Of a stretch of DNA of 64,000 bases, positions 8,313 through 17,352 are shown one piece after another. The notes under the pieces were generated by a model, which was given only the letters and a program-made list of their open reading frames with translations, was not told where the DNA came from and made no database searches. Every line of letters begins with the position of its first letter. Position 1 is the first letter of the stretch. The DNA comes from Calothrix sp. PCC 7716 (lineage in GTDB: Bacteria > Cyanobacteriota > Cyanobacteriia > Cyanobacteriales > Nostocaceae): NCBI RefSeq assembly GCF_019977735.1, contig NZ_AP025018.1, positions 6,948,580 to 7,012,579 of the forward strand, read 5' to 3'. The position numbers and the translations under genes were made by a program.

Positions 8313-9110
8313 CTAATAACGACCTTTAGAAACAGCATTTTGCTGTGCTTGATTGGGAATATTTAAAATTTCTAGTAGTAATAGCTTGCTTAAGAACCAA
8401 GGCTCTACCAAATAGCGTTTCCACAGCCTTTTTGGTTCACTCGATAAACGGTATAACCATTCCAAACCAACTTTACCCATCCAACGGGGAGGAGTTGGAA
8501 CGGCGCCAGCTACATAGTCAAGACAAGCTCCACTAGTCAGAATCGAGTTGACACTCAGACGGTCTAAATTATCAAGAATCCAATGCTCTTGACGTGGCAT
8601 ACTCATTCCGACCATTAGGATATGAGGTTGGTAAGCGTTTATAGCGTCGATGGTGGCAAGATTATCTTTACTGTTTTTACGAACGTCGATATAACCATCT
8701 GTACAAGCTATCTGTAATCCAGGATATTTTTGACGCAGTATATCGGCGCCTTTTTCGGCAACTCCAGGTTTGGAACCCAAGTAGAACACTCGCCAGTTAT
8801 GCTTTGAAGCTTCTTCCATTAACGGCCATACCCAGTCAGCATATGTAACTCTTTGTTCACGTTTGAGTGGAAAACCTAAAAGTTTACCAACTAAAACTAA
8901 AGGCATACTGTCAATATGTGTGTATTCTGCCTTCGCATAAAAAGCTTGCATTTTTGGGTCATTGTGGTATATGTAAAGACTATGCAAGTTATGATTGGCA
9001 ATAATCCGCTTTTTATTCTGTTCAACAGATTCTTGAATCAAGGAATTTAATTCAGGGATACTGAGAGCATCTAGTTGGACACCGAGAAATTTATAGGGTT
9101 TTTTGTTCAT
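8313..9110 (-). CDS. WecG/TagA/CpsF family glycosyltransferase
   Basis: 265 residues of the WecG/TagA family (GT26), which add the second sugar (for example N-acetylmannosamine(uronic acid)) to the lipid-linked primer at the inner membrane. Signatures: ANHNLHSLYIYHNDPKM, THIDSMPLVLVGKLLG, VFYLGSKPGVAEKGADILR, MVGMSMPRQEHWI and the end region GLEWLYRLSSEPKRLWKRY. Its start overlaps the stop of the upstream glycosyltransferase by 4 bp (9107-9110), which suggests translational coupling. It precedes the priming enzyme gene, which fits an early step of the same pathway. Confidence 0.92.
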   Translation of the reverse strand: MNKKPYKFLGVQLDALSIPELNSLIQESVEQNKKRIIANHNLHSLYIYHNDPKMQAFYAKAEYTHIDSMPLVLVGKLLGFPLKREQRVTYADWVWPLMEEASKHNWRVFYLGSKPGVAEKGADILRQKYPGLQIACTDGYIDVRKNSKDNLATIDAINAYQPHILMVGMSMPRQEHWILDNLDRLSVNSILTSGACLDYVAGAVPTPPRWMGKVGLEWLYRLSSEPKRLWKRYLVEPWFLSKLLLLEILNIPNQAQQNAVSKGRY

Positions 9111-10291
9111 ATTCGTGCATTACTTATGTTGTTTACAAATTGAGAATCTTGTAGTGACATCAGCACTTTTGCAACATTTTGTGCTTTTGCACTCCACGAG
9201 TATTTTTTACGAATTAGTGCATGTGCTGATGAAGCCAAATGTTGATATTTTTCTAAATTCAAAGCCGCATCAAGTACTTTCTCAGCAACCTCTTCAATTC
9301 CATAACCTGTTACTAACAAATGTTTGGAATCTTGAAACTCTTCTACACCTCGTAACCCTTCAGGTGTAGATATAACTAATTTATTAGAAGCAAAGTAATC
9401 TAACGTTTTATTGCGGGCGCCTCCTGCAACCGCTTGTTTCGGAAATGGTAAAAACCCGATGTCAGCATATTGTAAATGAGTAACGAAATCTTTTCGGTTA
9501 GGTAAAAACCCTAAAAAATGTATATTTGATGGTAGTGGTTGCTGAATATTTTCGGCGTCACGACCAATTACAGCAAATTGAACTTTGTCGCTGTAACTTT
9601 CCAATTTTTTGGCAACATCAATTGCCATTGACACAGACATATCATTACTCGGAAACTGAAAAGTTTTAGGAGCTACAAGAACTACTACTTTAGCAGGTCG
9701 GAGTTTTTCAAAGGGGTCGCAAGCAGTTGAAGCATCTGCATCTAAAAAGTCTTGAGTAACTCCGTTACCAATGCAGTGAATATTACTATGATTGAATCCG
9801 TACCACTGTTTAATTAGCTTAGGTGTAGATTCTCCTGCGGCGATAATTGGATTACCAGAACAAATTAATACACCCTGAGCAATATACGTCTTTATCAGTT
9901 GTACAAATTCATTTAGGGAATTGTCAACAGAAAACAAACGACTCCAGTATTCATACGCTGAGAATGTATGAAAATCTAATGCTAAAGAGCAATTACTTCT
10001 TTTTTTTGTTCTCAGAGAAATCAAAGCTGCTAAACCTGGAAGAGTTTCTTGGGCATAAACAATATCGGGTTGAAATTCATCGATACTGTTTTGTATTGCT
10101 TTGATATATGAACCAAGACTTCTTGAACCAATCGATTTAGATGGTGCATAGTCAACAGCAGAACAATTTAAACCAAGCTGAAATACATCAAAATATTTTG
10201 TTAGATATTGACCAAGATAATAAGGTCGAGTAAAAGCACCAAAAGGTTGGTCAGAATCAAGGGTTGAGACAATTAGTAAACGTTTATTCAT
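9107..10291 (-). CDS. GT4-type glycosyltransferase
   Basis: 394 residues with a GT-B fold. The C-terminal nucleotide-sugar half shows VVLVAPKTFQFPSN, FAVIGRDAEN, IHFLGFLPNRKDF and GFLPFPKQAVAGGARNKTLDYFASNKLVIST. The usual ExxxxxxxE element is changed to a GGARNKTLDYF version, as in some polysaccharide GT4 enzymes. The N-terminal acceptor half (ADYAPSKS to IVYAQETLPGLAAL) lacks a membrane span, so a peripheral cytoplasmic enzyme. It overlaps both neighbours by 4 bp, showing a tight translational unit with the WecG-like and GT2 genes. Confidence 0.85.
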   Translation of the reverse strand: MNKRLLIVSTLDSDQPFGAFTRPYYLGQYLTKYFDVFQLGLNCSAVDYAPSKSIGSRSLGSYIKAIQNSIDEFQPDIVYAQETLPGLAALISLRTKKRSNCSLALDFHTFSAYEYWSRLFSVDNSLNEFVQLIKTYIAQGVLICSGNPIIAAGESTPKLIKQWYGFNHSNIHCIGNGVTQDFLDADASTACDPFEKLRPAKVVVLVAPKTFQFPSNDMSVSMAIDVAKKLESYSDKVQFAVIGRDAENIQQPLPSNIHFLGFLPNRKDFVTHLQYADIGFLPFPKQAVAGGARNKTLDYFASNKLVISTPEGLRGVEEFQDSKHLLVTGYGIEEVAEKVLDAALNLEKYQHLASSAHALIRKKYSWSAKAQNVAKVLMSLQDSQFVNNISNARI

Positions 10292-11172
10292 TTCTGTGAA
10301 GCAGGTATTTCTGTAAATGTAGGAGAGTTAGCTAAGTTCTTGTAGCCAATCATTGCGCGTAGATAAGGTAAGAACCAATAAATTAGCCACATAAATCCAG
10401 AGTGACGACTACAAAATACAGTCCAAGGTTTGAGAGGAAAGGCTTTAATATGTGTTACTTTTTTTAACCTCTCTAAAGTAGATAAATTAGTATCTACCCA
10501 ACTGTTTTTAATAGAGTTCTTACTACAGGTACCTACATAACCGGGTGCAACCCATATTGAGCAACCTTTATTTTTTGCCCTCAACCCATAATCTAAGTCA
10601 CCTAAACTATGAATAAATGCTTTATCAATATTTCCGACTTTAGAAGCAACACTATTAGGAATCAGAACGCAGTTGCCAAACATGGTGTCACACTCTTGAA
10701 GATTTTGACTGGCGCCTACAAAATTATACTTATTCGAGTACCATTTGTTCGATTTGACGGCGCCACCGTAAGAAGCTTGTCCTGTTATAGGGTCTTTAGT
10801 GGAACCAACGACAATGGAGTTAAAGCGTCCTTGTAGTTTTAACTGTTGATGGATAGTCAGTAAACGCTCAAGAGTATCAGATTCTAATATCGTGTCGTCG
10901 TTCAACCAAAGATAATAATCATAATTTCCTTGCATTGCTGATTCAAATGCAAGTCTCATACCTCCTACCCAGAACAGATTACCGTTTCCTTGTAAAATTT
11001 TGACTTCTGGGAACTGCTTACTAACTGCATCGCGAGTTCCGTCAGAACTACCATCATCAGTTAAGTAAACCGAAGCACTATGAGTTTGCTGAGATAACGC
11101 GCGTAAACAGTTAAGTGTTGTCTCGCGTCTGTTAAAACAGGTCATAATTACTGCTACACGCGATAAATTCAT
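10288..11172 (-). CDS. GT2 family glycosyltransferase
   Basis: 294 residues with a GT-A fold: the N-terminus VAVIMTCFNRRETTLNCL, the nucleotide-binding YLTDDGSSDGTRDAV, the metal-binding LWLNDDT and a NGNLFWVGGMRLAFE stretch typical of the rhamnosyltransferase-like subgroup. It would add one sugar of the repeat unit in the cytoplasm. The stop overlaps the next gene's start by 4 bp. A short hydrophobic C-terminal piece (SGFMWLIYWFLPYL) may anchor it to the membrane. Confidence 0.88.
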   Translation of the reverse strand: MNLSRVAVIMTCFNRRETTLNCLRALSQQTHSASVYLTDDGSSDGTRDAVSKQFPEVKILQGNGNLFWVGGMRLAFESAMQGNYDYYLWLNDDTILESDTLERLLTIHQQLKLQGRFNSIVVGSTKDPITGQASYGGAVKSNKWYSNKYNFVGASQNLQECDTMFGNCVLIPNSVASKVGNIDKAFIHSLGDLDYGLRAKNKGCSIWVAPGYVGTCSKNSIKNSWVDTNLSTLERLKKVTHIKAFPLKPWTVFCSRHSGFMWLIYWFLPYLRAMIGYKNLANSPTFTEIPASQK

Positions 11173-11232
11173 AAATTTAAATCCAGTAAAAACTAAAAAT
11201 TCACTTATTCAATAATTCAAAGATTCACTCAT

Positions 11233-12249
11233 TTACAGACCAGCAACTTTTTCTATCCAAGAACTAAAGCGAATGTTTAAATTAAAAGCACTTAGTTTTT
11301 GCTCAACTTTTCTCACAGTCAACATATGACGATGTATAACGGGTGTACGTGGCATTTGATGTCTTGTTACTGCTTCACATAACCACTGGTAGTTTTCGGA
11401 ATTGCGATTAAGATTATTTAATTTGTGAATTTGTGCTTTCCAATCTTCATAAAAGAACAAATTGAAATAGTGAATAGACACAAAATCATTCCATTGCTTA
11501 ACACGCGCTTCTTTGACTAGTCGGTTGTGTAATGGTAATGGATAACTATATCTCGAAGAGAAATGCGAGACGTTTTGTTCTAGCGCGCACAAAGTCACAG
11601 ATAATAGCGACTGTTCGACAAAATAAATACCTTGAGGAGGATTAATATTTAGACGCATTACTTTGGTAAAATTTTCTTTCCAAGCGGTAAAAATGCCAGC
11701 ACTTCTTCTGACGGCAACCAACCCAGAATTCCAGTAAGCTCTAATTTTTTTATTGCCGATAGGCGTACTTACAAACACTTCGCGCTTTACCCCCAAAACG
11801 TCATACAGTTTCTGCCAATACCATTCATTCGGGTCTTTACTACCAACAGAGCCAATTCCTTGACCGTATTCAGGACGCATCCGAACATTACAATCTGCTG
11901 GAAGTAAAAACTCTTCTGGCTCAGAGAAAAAACATTTGTCGCTATCTAAAAAAACTAAAATTTCCGCATCAATGTTTTGTTCTGCATAAGCACAAACTAA
12001 TGGCTTATTAGCTAGATAATAATTATGAAACTCTTGATTTATAGGTAGTTGCTGGTGAATGACATTTAAATCAAGGAAAGCTTCTCTAGTTTCGAGAGCA
12101 ATAGGTTCACCGACTCTCGGATGAAAGCTGTATATTGGTGTATCTTTGAGGTTGCCGCAGAACTTGCGAATACTTTCAGCAAGCATCAAAGATTGTGCTT
12201 CTAACCGTCCTGGTTCTGTACAAATTATAAAAGCAATAGGTACTGACAT
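11233..12249 (-). CDS. Putative GT-A glycosyltransferase, unrecognised subfamily
   Basis: 338 residues. I do not recognise a named family, but the sequence reads like a GT-A nucleotide-diphospho-sugar transferase: IAFIICTEPGRLEAQSLML at the start, then AEILVFLDSDKCFFSEPEEF with a DxD-type DSD, and later YWNSGLVAVRR, the acceptor-side motif of several GT-A families. It sits within the exopolysaccharide cluster between two clear glycosyltransferases, which supports the role. A heptamer repeat (12293-12323) separates it from the upstream gene. Confidence 0.7.
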   Translation of the reverse strand: MSVPIAFIICTEPGRLEAQSLMLAESIRKFCGNLKDTPIYSFHPRVGEPIALETREAFLDLNVIHQQLPINQEFHNYYLANKPLVCAYAEQNIDAEILVFLDSDKCFFSEPEEFLLPADCNVRMRPEYGQGIGSVGSKDPNEWYWQKLYDVLGVKREVFVSTPIGNKKIRAYWNSGLVAVRRSAGIFTAWKENFTKVMRLNINPPQGIYFVEQSLLSVTLCALEQNVSHFSSRYSYPLPLHNRLVKEARVKQWNDFVSIHYFNLFFYEDWKAQIHKLNNLNRNSENYQWLCEAVTRHQMPRTPVIHRHMLTVRKVEQKLSAFNLNIRFSSWIEKVAGL

Positions 12250-12292
12250 GTAATATTTTTCTCCTTTCTTTGTAAAATCTTTACTGTATGTA

Positions 12293-12323
12293 GTGTTGAG
12301 TGCTGAGTGCTGAGTGCTGAGTG
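12293..12323. repeat. STRR heptamer array (GTGCTGA)
   Basis: Four tandem heptamers (one imperfect, GTGTTGA, then GTGCTGA copies), same sequence as the arrays at 4371, 28803 and 54823. It lies in the about 105 bp gap between two exopolysaccharide genes. Confidence 0.85.
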
Positions 12324-12354
12324 TAAACTTTTCAATAAGATAAATATTTTGAGT

Positions 12355-13668
12355 TTATCGAGTGGCGCCAATTATAGTAGGTTGTTTTGAGTCAAGATAT
12401 CCAGGTGAGAGTGAATGATTTTTAGCTTCAATAATTTCTTGGAAGAGAGAATAATAGCGACGTGCTTGGAGTTCTAATGTAAATTCTCGCTCTACTTTCT
12501 CACGTGCGTAAAAACCAAGTTTTTCAAGTCTACCTTTATCTTCGAGTATCCAATAAATACCTTTTGCAAAGTCTTCAACTTCGTATGGTTTAGCTAAATA
12601 ACCATTTTCTTGGTGGTCAACGATATCTTTTAACCCTGTCGAGTTGAAAGCAACAACCGGAGTTCCACAAGCCAAAGACTCAGAAGCTGTTTGCCCAAAA
12701 GACTCTTGAAGTGATGGAACTAGCATTACATCCGCTGCTGAATAAACACTCACAAGAGAAATGTCATCGTATAAATGCCCTAGATAATGTGTCTTAAAAC
12801 CTAAGTCAGGAGGGTTATCTGGTCTAGATGCACCGAATATCACAACCTCCCAATCATTACTATATCCAGACCTACTTAACTTATGCAGCGCTGGCAATAA
12901 CAAATGAAATCCTTTGTTTTTATCACTCGTTGCTTCGATAGCTCCGAACACAATTAACTTTTTATCTTGAGGTAGGTTGAGTAACTCGCGTGCGATACGT
13001 TGATTAACTGGACGAAAGGATGAAGTGTCCAATCCGTGTGGAATTACCTCAATTCGTGAGTCACGAAAGAGTGAACTAGACTTCGCTGTAGAAGCTAACC
13101 AGGTACTTGGTGATATTAAAGTCCAATCTAATTTTTTCCAAGCTTTAACTTTACGTTGCCATACCCAACGAGATAAGTCATTATCATTATTACTACTTAG
13201 TTGAGGACAGGCGCCACAAGAATCTTTGTATCGTGTACACTCTCCAGTTACATGACATCCTCCAGTAAATCCCCACATATCATGAAGAGTCCAAACAAGT
13301 GGACGCTTTAGTTTTGCAAAAGTTTCGATTTGCATAAAAGCGGCACTAACCCAATGTAAGTTAATAACATCTGGATTGATTTTTGCAATTTGAGAAACTA
13401 CTCTATCTGGCAACCACTGTGTATAAAAAGTAGTTTTAGGTTTTTGTGTATAAAATTTTAATGGCAAAACCTCAAATGTCAACTTTGTTTTCGCAATACC
13501 TTGAAACAGTCTCATCTTAGGTGCAATTACTGTTTTGTCGCTACTATGTTTTTCTTGCACCAACATCTGCGACTGTAAACCAATATTCTGTAAACCTTTA
13601 TGCAGACGATATGTTGCCCGTGCGGCACCGCCACTGGTATCATGTGTACTTAAATGTAATACCTTCAT
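12355..13668 (-). CDS. GT4 glycosyltransferase (WcaC/WcaL-like)
   Basis: 437 residues, GT-B fold. N-terminal domain begins VLHLSTHDTSGGAARATYRL and holds the WTLHDMWGFTGGCHVTGEC segment with Cys residues (ECTRYKDSCGACPQL), typical of the exopolysaccharide WcaC-like branch. The C-terminal domain has LIVFGAIEATSDKNKG, VVIFGASRPDN and the donor-binding signature VPSLQESFGQTASESLACGTPVV in which ESFGQTASE is the E-x7-E motif. It follows the Wzy-like gene by 16 bp, so is probably co-transcribed. Confidence 0.9.
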   Translation of the reverse strand: MKVLHLSTHDTSGGAARATYRLHKGLQNIGLQSQMLVQEKHSSDKTVIAPKMRLFQGIAKTKLTFEVLPLKFYTQKPKTTFYTQWLPDRVVSQIAKINPDVINLHWVSAAFMQIETFAKLKRPLVWTLHDMWGFTGGCHVTGECTRYKDSCGACPQLSSNNDNDLSRWVWQRKVKAWKKLDWTLISPSTWLASTAKSSSLFRDSRIEVIPHGLDTSSFRPVNQRIARELLNLPQDKKLIVFGAIEATSDKNKGFHLLLPALHKLSRSGYSNDWEVVIFGASRPDNPPDLGFKTHYLGHLYDDISLVSVYSAADVMLVPSLQESFGQTASESLACGTPVVAFNSTGLKDIVDHQENGYLAKPYEVEDFAKGIYWILEDKGRLEKLGFYAREKVEREFTLELQARRYYSLFQEIIEAKNHSLSPGYLDSKQPTIIGATR

Positions 13669-13684
13669 ATTGTTAACCTCTATT

Positions 13685-14950
13685 TTAAGTATTAGTTTGA
13701 GCTATTAACTGAATTTCTCTATCTATAATCGCTTGCTTTTTAGTCATATATTCGCTAACTGTTAAAGACAGCGACATCGTTATATACATTAACCAATTCC
13801 AACTCGGTCCTAATAACCTCGCTTCGGAAAAGTTAGTGATAATGATAATGACTAGCATTTGCAGACACCAATAATCTTCTGTTTTTTTTGCTATCGAGTT
13901 AATTCGCTTGAGTGCCATCATAATAAAGCGAATTAATCCAGCGATAAAAAGAGAAAATCCGACAAATCCTAACTCTAAAATCATTTCTAAAAAACCATTA
14001 TGAGCATTACTTGCCCACGGATGTTGTCTTCGTAAACTCGCTGCAATTTCGCTATCCCAAAAACCATAAAATCCATAACCAAACCAAGGTCTTTCAAAAA
14101 TTTTAGCAAATATAAAATCCCATAAATCAGTACGTCCATTAAAAGTTAAATCTTTTCCTGACGCACCCACTAAGCTATCTATATTATTTGCGATTAATAC
14201 CGAAATTGTAACTAGTGATATTATTGCCGAAGCAACCATAACAACTTGTAATTTATAGTTCGTTTTTTTCAGACTTCCATAAAAAGGTAAAAGTAATGTC
14301 ATTGCAAGTAAAATTGTCAATGAGGTTGTAGAGCGAGACAAACTAATTAAGCATACAGATATGCCAAATACTAACCATAACAACCATTTGTATCGATTCA
14401 TGCTTAGAGCAAGGTGCATACAAACTCCCGCACTCCAAGCCATCATGTATCCCATCTCGTTTTTATGACCAAAAATGCCGCTCCACATTCCTGCTAGTTC
14501 AGGTGCTACATGAATTCCACCAAAACCAGGTATTAATGGAAAAATAATTGATAAAACTGCCGATGTCCCTAGTGCAATAGCAATAAACCTCATTTGCTCT
14601 CTAATTGTGTAACGCATTGCGAGGTAAATTGCTAACAAATATATTCTTATCAAACCTCTTAAATAGGTTAAACTCGAAGCAACATCAGCTGACCATAATA
14701 CTGAGAATAAGATTACTCCCAGTAATAGTAGTTGGAGTACTCCTTTACTACCTACAAAAAAAAAGCCTTTCCAATGACGAAGTATTAAATAAAATAATAT
14801 TGCATAGGATACGGCGTTTAATAACGTGTCTACTATGGCGCCTCCTAGTGGTACGGAGGATATTTCTTGTGCTGGTTGGATTGCTAATGCTCCGGCTGTG
14901 ATTAGCAATAGTATAACGGTTAGGATTTTTTCGGGTAACTGAACTTTCAC
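13685..14950 (-). CDS. O-antigen ligase / Wzy-like polysaccharide polymerase
   Basis: 421 residues with about ten to twelve predicted membrane spans and a Wzy_C (O-antigen ligase family) signature. The large extracytoplasmic loop is around FGYGFYGFWDSE to WASNAHNGFLEMILELG, where the HNGFLE motif is characteristic. An earlier motif, FGHKNEMGYMMAWSAG, is also typical. In a Wzx/Wzy pathway this enzyme would polymerise flipped lipid-linked repeat units on the outer face of the inner membrane. Polymerase rather than ligase is inferred from the neighbouring wzx- and wzc-like genes. Confidence 0.88.
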   Translation of the reverse strand: MKVQLPEKILTVILLLITAGALAIQPAQEISSVPLGGAIVDTLLNAVSYAILFYLILRHWKGFFFVGSKGVLQLLLLGVILFSVLWSADVASSLTYLRGLIRIYLLAIYLAMRYTIREQMRFIAIALGTSAVLSIIFPLIPGFGGIHVAPELAGMWSGIFGHKNEMGYMMAWSAGVCMHLALSMNRYKWLLWLVFGISVCLISLSRSTTSLTILLAMTLLLPFYGSLKKTNYKLQVVMVASAIISLVTISVLIANNIDSLVGASGKDLTFNGRTDLWDFIFAKIFERPWFGYGFYGFWDSEIAASLRRQHPWASNAHNGFLEMILELGFVGFSLFIAGLIRFIMMALKRINSIAKKTEDYWCLQMLVIIIITNFSEARLLGPSWNWLMYITMSLSLTVSEYMTKKQAIIDREIQLIAQTNT

Positions 14951-14959
14951 TTTTTTGCC

Positions 14960-15925
14960 TTAGATGCTTTGGGGGTTTTTTGGGTTGGGAAGCACTGAAG
15001 TGCTTATTACGATGAGCAGTTCTCGCAGTTTTTTGAGTCTTTGCTGCATCATTTGAATTTGGTTGTTTGTATATACTGTTTTTTGGATGAAGTTATCTGC
15101 TTTTGTGTTACGAACTATGAAGGGTGGGTGCTTTAATGGAAATTCCATTGTCTGTGTTGGCATGTTTATATATGAGTATTCTTGACCTGATGTAAAATGC
15201 GTTGAGTCGGCGCCAACACCAACATTAGATACTAAATTTACGTCAGGAATAATATTTAGCCCTCCCTGCATCCAACAAGCAAATGTCCATTGATAGTCCC
15301 AAGTTATACCTGTAGGATTTTCGTAAATAGAGTCAAATACTTTAGTCCAATAATCTACTGCTTTTGGGTTTTGCAATATATCACCCAAAATATTATTTGC
15401 TTTGACTTCTTTCCAAAGTTTGATATACAAATCATAATTTTGCCACGCGCGTTTCCAAGTTGCCCACCCCCAACAATGACTGTAACGAGAGTAATAATAA
15501 CTATAATTTGTACGTTTACGTTCTAACTGAGCATTTTGTGCTGTAATCGACGTAATTCTAGTATCATGTCTATATTTGTCAAGTAATTCTTCTGCAAACC
15601 GAAAGAAAGTTGAATGTGGAATACAATCATCTTCTAAAATAATGCTTTCTTCGACATTATCAAAAACCCAACTAATACCGCTAGAGACCCGTTTAGCACA
15701 TCCTAAATTTACATCAGAGTAATTTTTAATGACTTCACAATCCCAATCAACTTTTTCAATAATTGCGCGAGTTGCTTCACACTTTTCGGCTTCACCATCA
15801 CGGTCAGAGCGAGGCCCATCTGCTACAACAAAAAGTTTTTGGGGTTTGGCTTGACGAATAGCCTCAAAAACCTTCTGAGTCGTTTCTGGTCGTTTAAAAA
15901 TAATAAAGGTTACTGCTGTTTTCAT
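14960..15925 (-). CDS. GT-A glycosyltransferase (HlpA-like)
   Basis: 321 residues. N-terminus AVTFIIFKRPETTQKVFEAI, a sugar-nucleotide region KLFVVADGPRSDRDGEAEKC and the metal-binding SIILEDDCIPHSTFFRF resemble the family often annotated as hemolytic protein HlpA-like, a GT-A transferase found in polysaccharide loci. HCWGWATWKRAWQNYD is a further family feature. The C-terminal residues VISTSVLP come from a dispersed palindrome (14987-15011) also present at 26926-26950. The gene is 9 bp from the Wzy-like gene. Confidence 0.85.
   Translation of the reverse strand: MKTAVTFIIFKRPETTQKVFEAIRQAKPQKLFVVADGPRSDRDGEAEKCEATRAIIEKVDWDCEVIKNYSDVNLGCAKRVSSGISWVFDNVEESIILEDDCIPHSTFFRFAEELLDKYRHDTRITSITAQNAQLERKRTNYSYYYSRYSHCWGWATWKRAWQNYDLYIKLWKEVKANNILGDILQNPKAVDYWTKVFDSIYENPTGITWDYQWTFACWMQGGLNIIPDVNLVSNVGVGADSTHFTSGQEYSYINMPTQTMEFPLKHPPFIVRNTKADNFIQKTVYTNNQIQMMQQRLKKLRELLIVISTSVLPNPKNPQSI
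14987..15011. repeat. GGAAGCACTGAAGTGCTTATTACG repeat inside a CDS
   Basis: The 25-bp element recurs almost exactly at 26926-26950. Its core agcact-gaa-gtgct is palindromic. Here it lies in the 3' coding end of the glycosyltransferase gene and is translated. Confidence 0.8.
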
Positions 15926-15991
15926 GTTGATTCACTTAGAATATTGTTTTATATAAGTTTTATTCGTTACCTCTAATAAGTGAGGTGCAAG

Positions 15992-17302
15992 CTATTTTAT
16001 TGGAAGAAGAAAGATTGATTTAAGCTGAATCATAAACAGTTTTCGAGTTCTGCCATCAAACGCATTACTTAAAAATGCAGCAACTGCTTGAGATGCAATT
16101 GTTGCAATGGCGGCGCCGAGTCCTTTATATTCAGGGATAAGTAAATAGTTAAGAATAATATTTAAAATTGCTCCTAGTACTGTCTTTCCTAAAGAAACAT
16201 TGTTCAAACCTTCAGCTATAAACCAGGGAGATGTAGCTACACCCATAAACACAAACAACGAAGTCCAGATATGTACTGCTAATACAGACCCAGCTTCTGC
16301 ATACCCACTTCCAAACATCGTAGTAATTATGTAACTTGATAAAAACGTCATTGGCAGAGCTATTGCTATAGATATACCAGCCATTAACCGAAGTAGCTGT
16401 CCTATTCGCTTATAGTAATGCGCTTCTGATTTTTCCTTAGCTGCATAAATTGAAGGAGCAACCGAAGCAACAATAGTTGTCGGAATAAAGTACCAAACCT
16501 CAGAAATCCTTACGGCAGCAGAGTAAATACCAACCTCAGCTTCATTTATCATTTGACCCAGCATTAACTGGTCAATTTTCATGAAAATCATGATAGCAAA
16601 CCCCGAAAACATCAGTGGTAAACTATCTTTTAAAAGAATTTTAGCAGTAGATAAATTCCATTTCCATAACCATAAAGAAGATGCTTTCTTTTGGTATACC
16701 ACCGCCAAACCTATTGCACTCATCGCCAATTCTGCTACTGTTATCCAGGCAAAAGCTATCAAAGGCGCCTTGTATAAAATAAGTGCGATTTTAATTGCGG
16801 TACTAATTACATATGCAACATTTTTCGCAACTACAGTATACTTTGACTTTACTTGCGACTGAAACCATAGTTCTACGGTATCGCTAGCCCTAAAAATTCC
16901 ACTTAATGCTAAAATTGCTACTAACCATATTCTTGATACATCAGTTTTACCTGAAAACAGCATAAAACCAACTGCGAGTAGTAGCGATGCAACTCCACCT
17001 AGTAACTTTAACCAAAAAGTAGTTCCTAAAATTTCGTCTTTGTTTGATGACTCACGTACAAGGTAGCGAACTACTACATCATCTAAACCAAGGGTGAAAA
17101 CAGGTGTAAATAAAGTTACAAAAGCCAAAGCATAGTTAAAAAGACCATACTGCTCAACTTGCAAGTAACGTGCAACCCATACTCCTACAACTAAGCTTGT
17201 ACCCATACGCAGAATGCGGTCGCCAAAAAGCCAACTTGTATTGGCAACAGCTGCACGAAGCTTAGTGTGAGATTTAAATCGTGACAAGTTTTGAATTTTC
17301 AT
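15992..17302 (-). CDS. Wzx-type polysaccharide flippase
   Basis: 436 residues with about 12 to 14 membrane spans of the MOP/MATE superfamily (PST type). N-terminus NTSWLFGDRILRMGTSLVVGVWVARYL is typical: the conserved basic residue and G-rich first span. Internal SLPLMFSGFAIMIFMKIDQLMLGQM is the second-half counterpart. It would flip lipid-linked repeat units to the periplasmic side for the Wzy-like polymerase at 13685. Neighbours on both sides are glycosyltransferases of the same operon. Confidence 0.92.
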   Translation of the reverse strand: MKIQNLSRFKSHTKLRAAVANTSWLFGDRILRMGTSLVVGVWVARYLQVEQYGLFNYALAFVTLFTPVFTLGLDDVVVRYLVRESSNKDEILGTTFWLKLLGGVASLLLAVGFMLFSGKTDVSRIWLVAILALSGIFRASDTVELWFQSQVKSKYTVVAKNVAYVISTAIKIALILYKAPLIAFAWITVAELAMSAIGLAVVYQKKASSLWLWKWNLSTAKILLKDSLPLMFSGFAIMIFMKIDQLMLGQMINEAEVGIYSAAVRISEVWYFIPTTIVASVAPSIYAAKEKSEAHYYKRIGQLLRLMAGISIAIALPMTFLSSYIITTMFGSGYAEAGSVLAVHIWTSLFVFMGVATSPWFIAEGLNNVSLGKTVLGAILNIILNYLLIPEYKGLGAAIATIASQAVAAFLSNAFDGRTRKLFMIQLKSIFLLPIK

Positions 17303-17352
17303 AGACGAGCGTATTTACCTTTTTAATCTATTACTTTACTTGGGATGAATCT

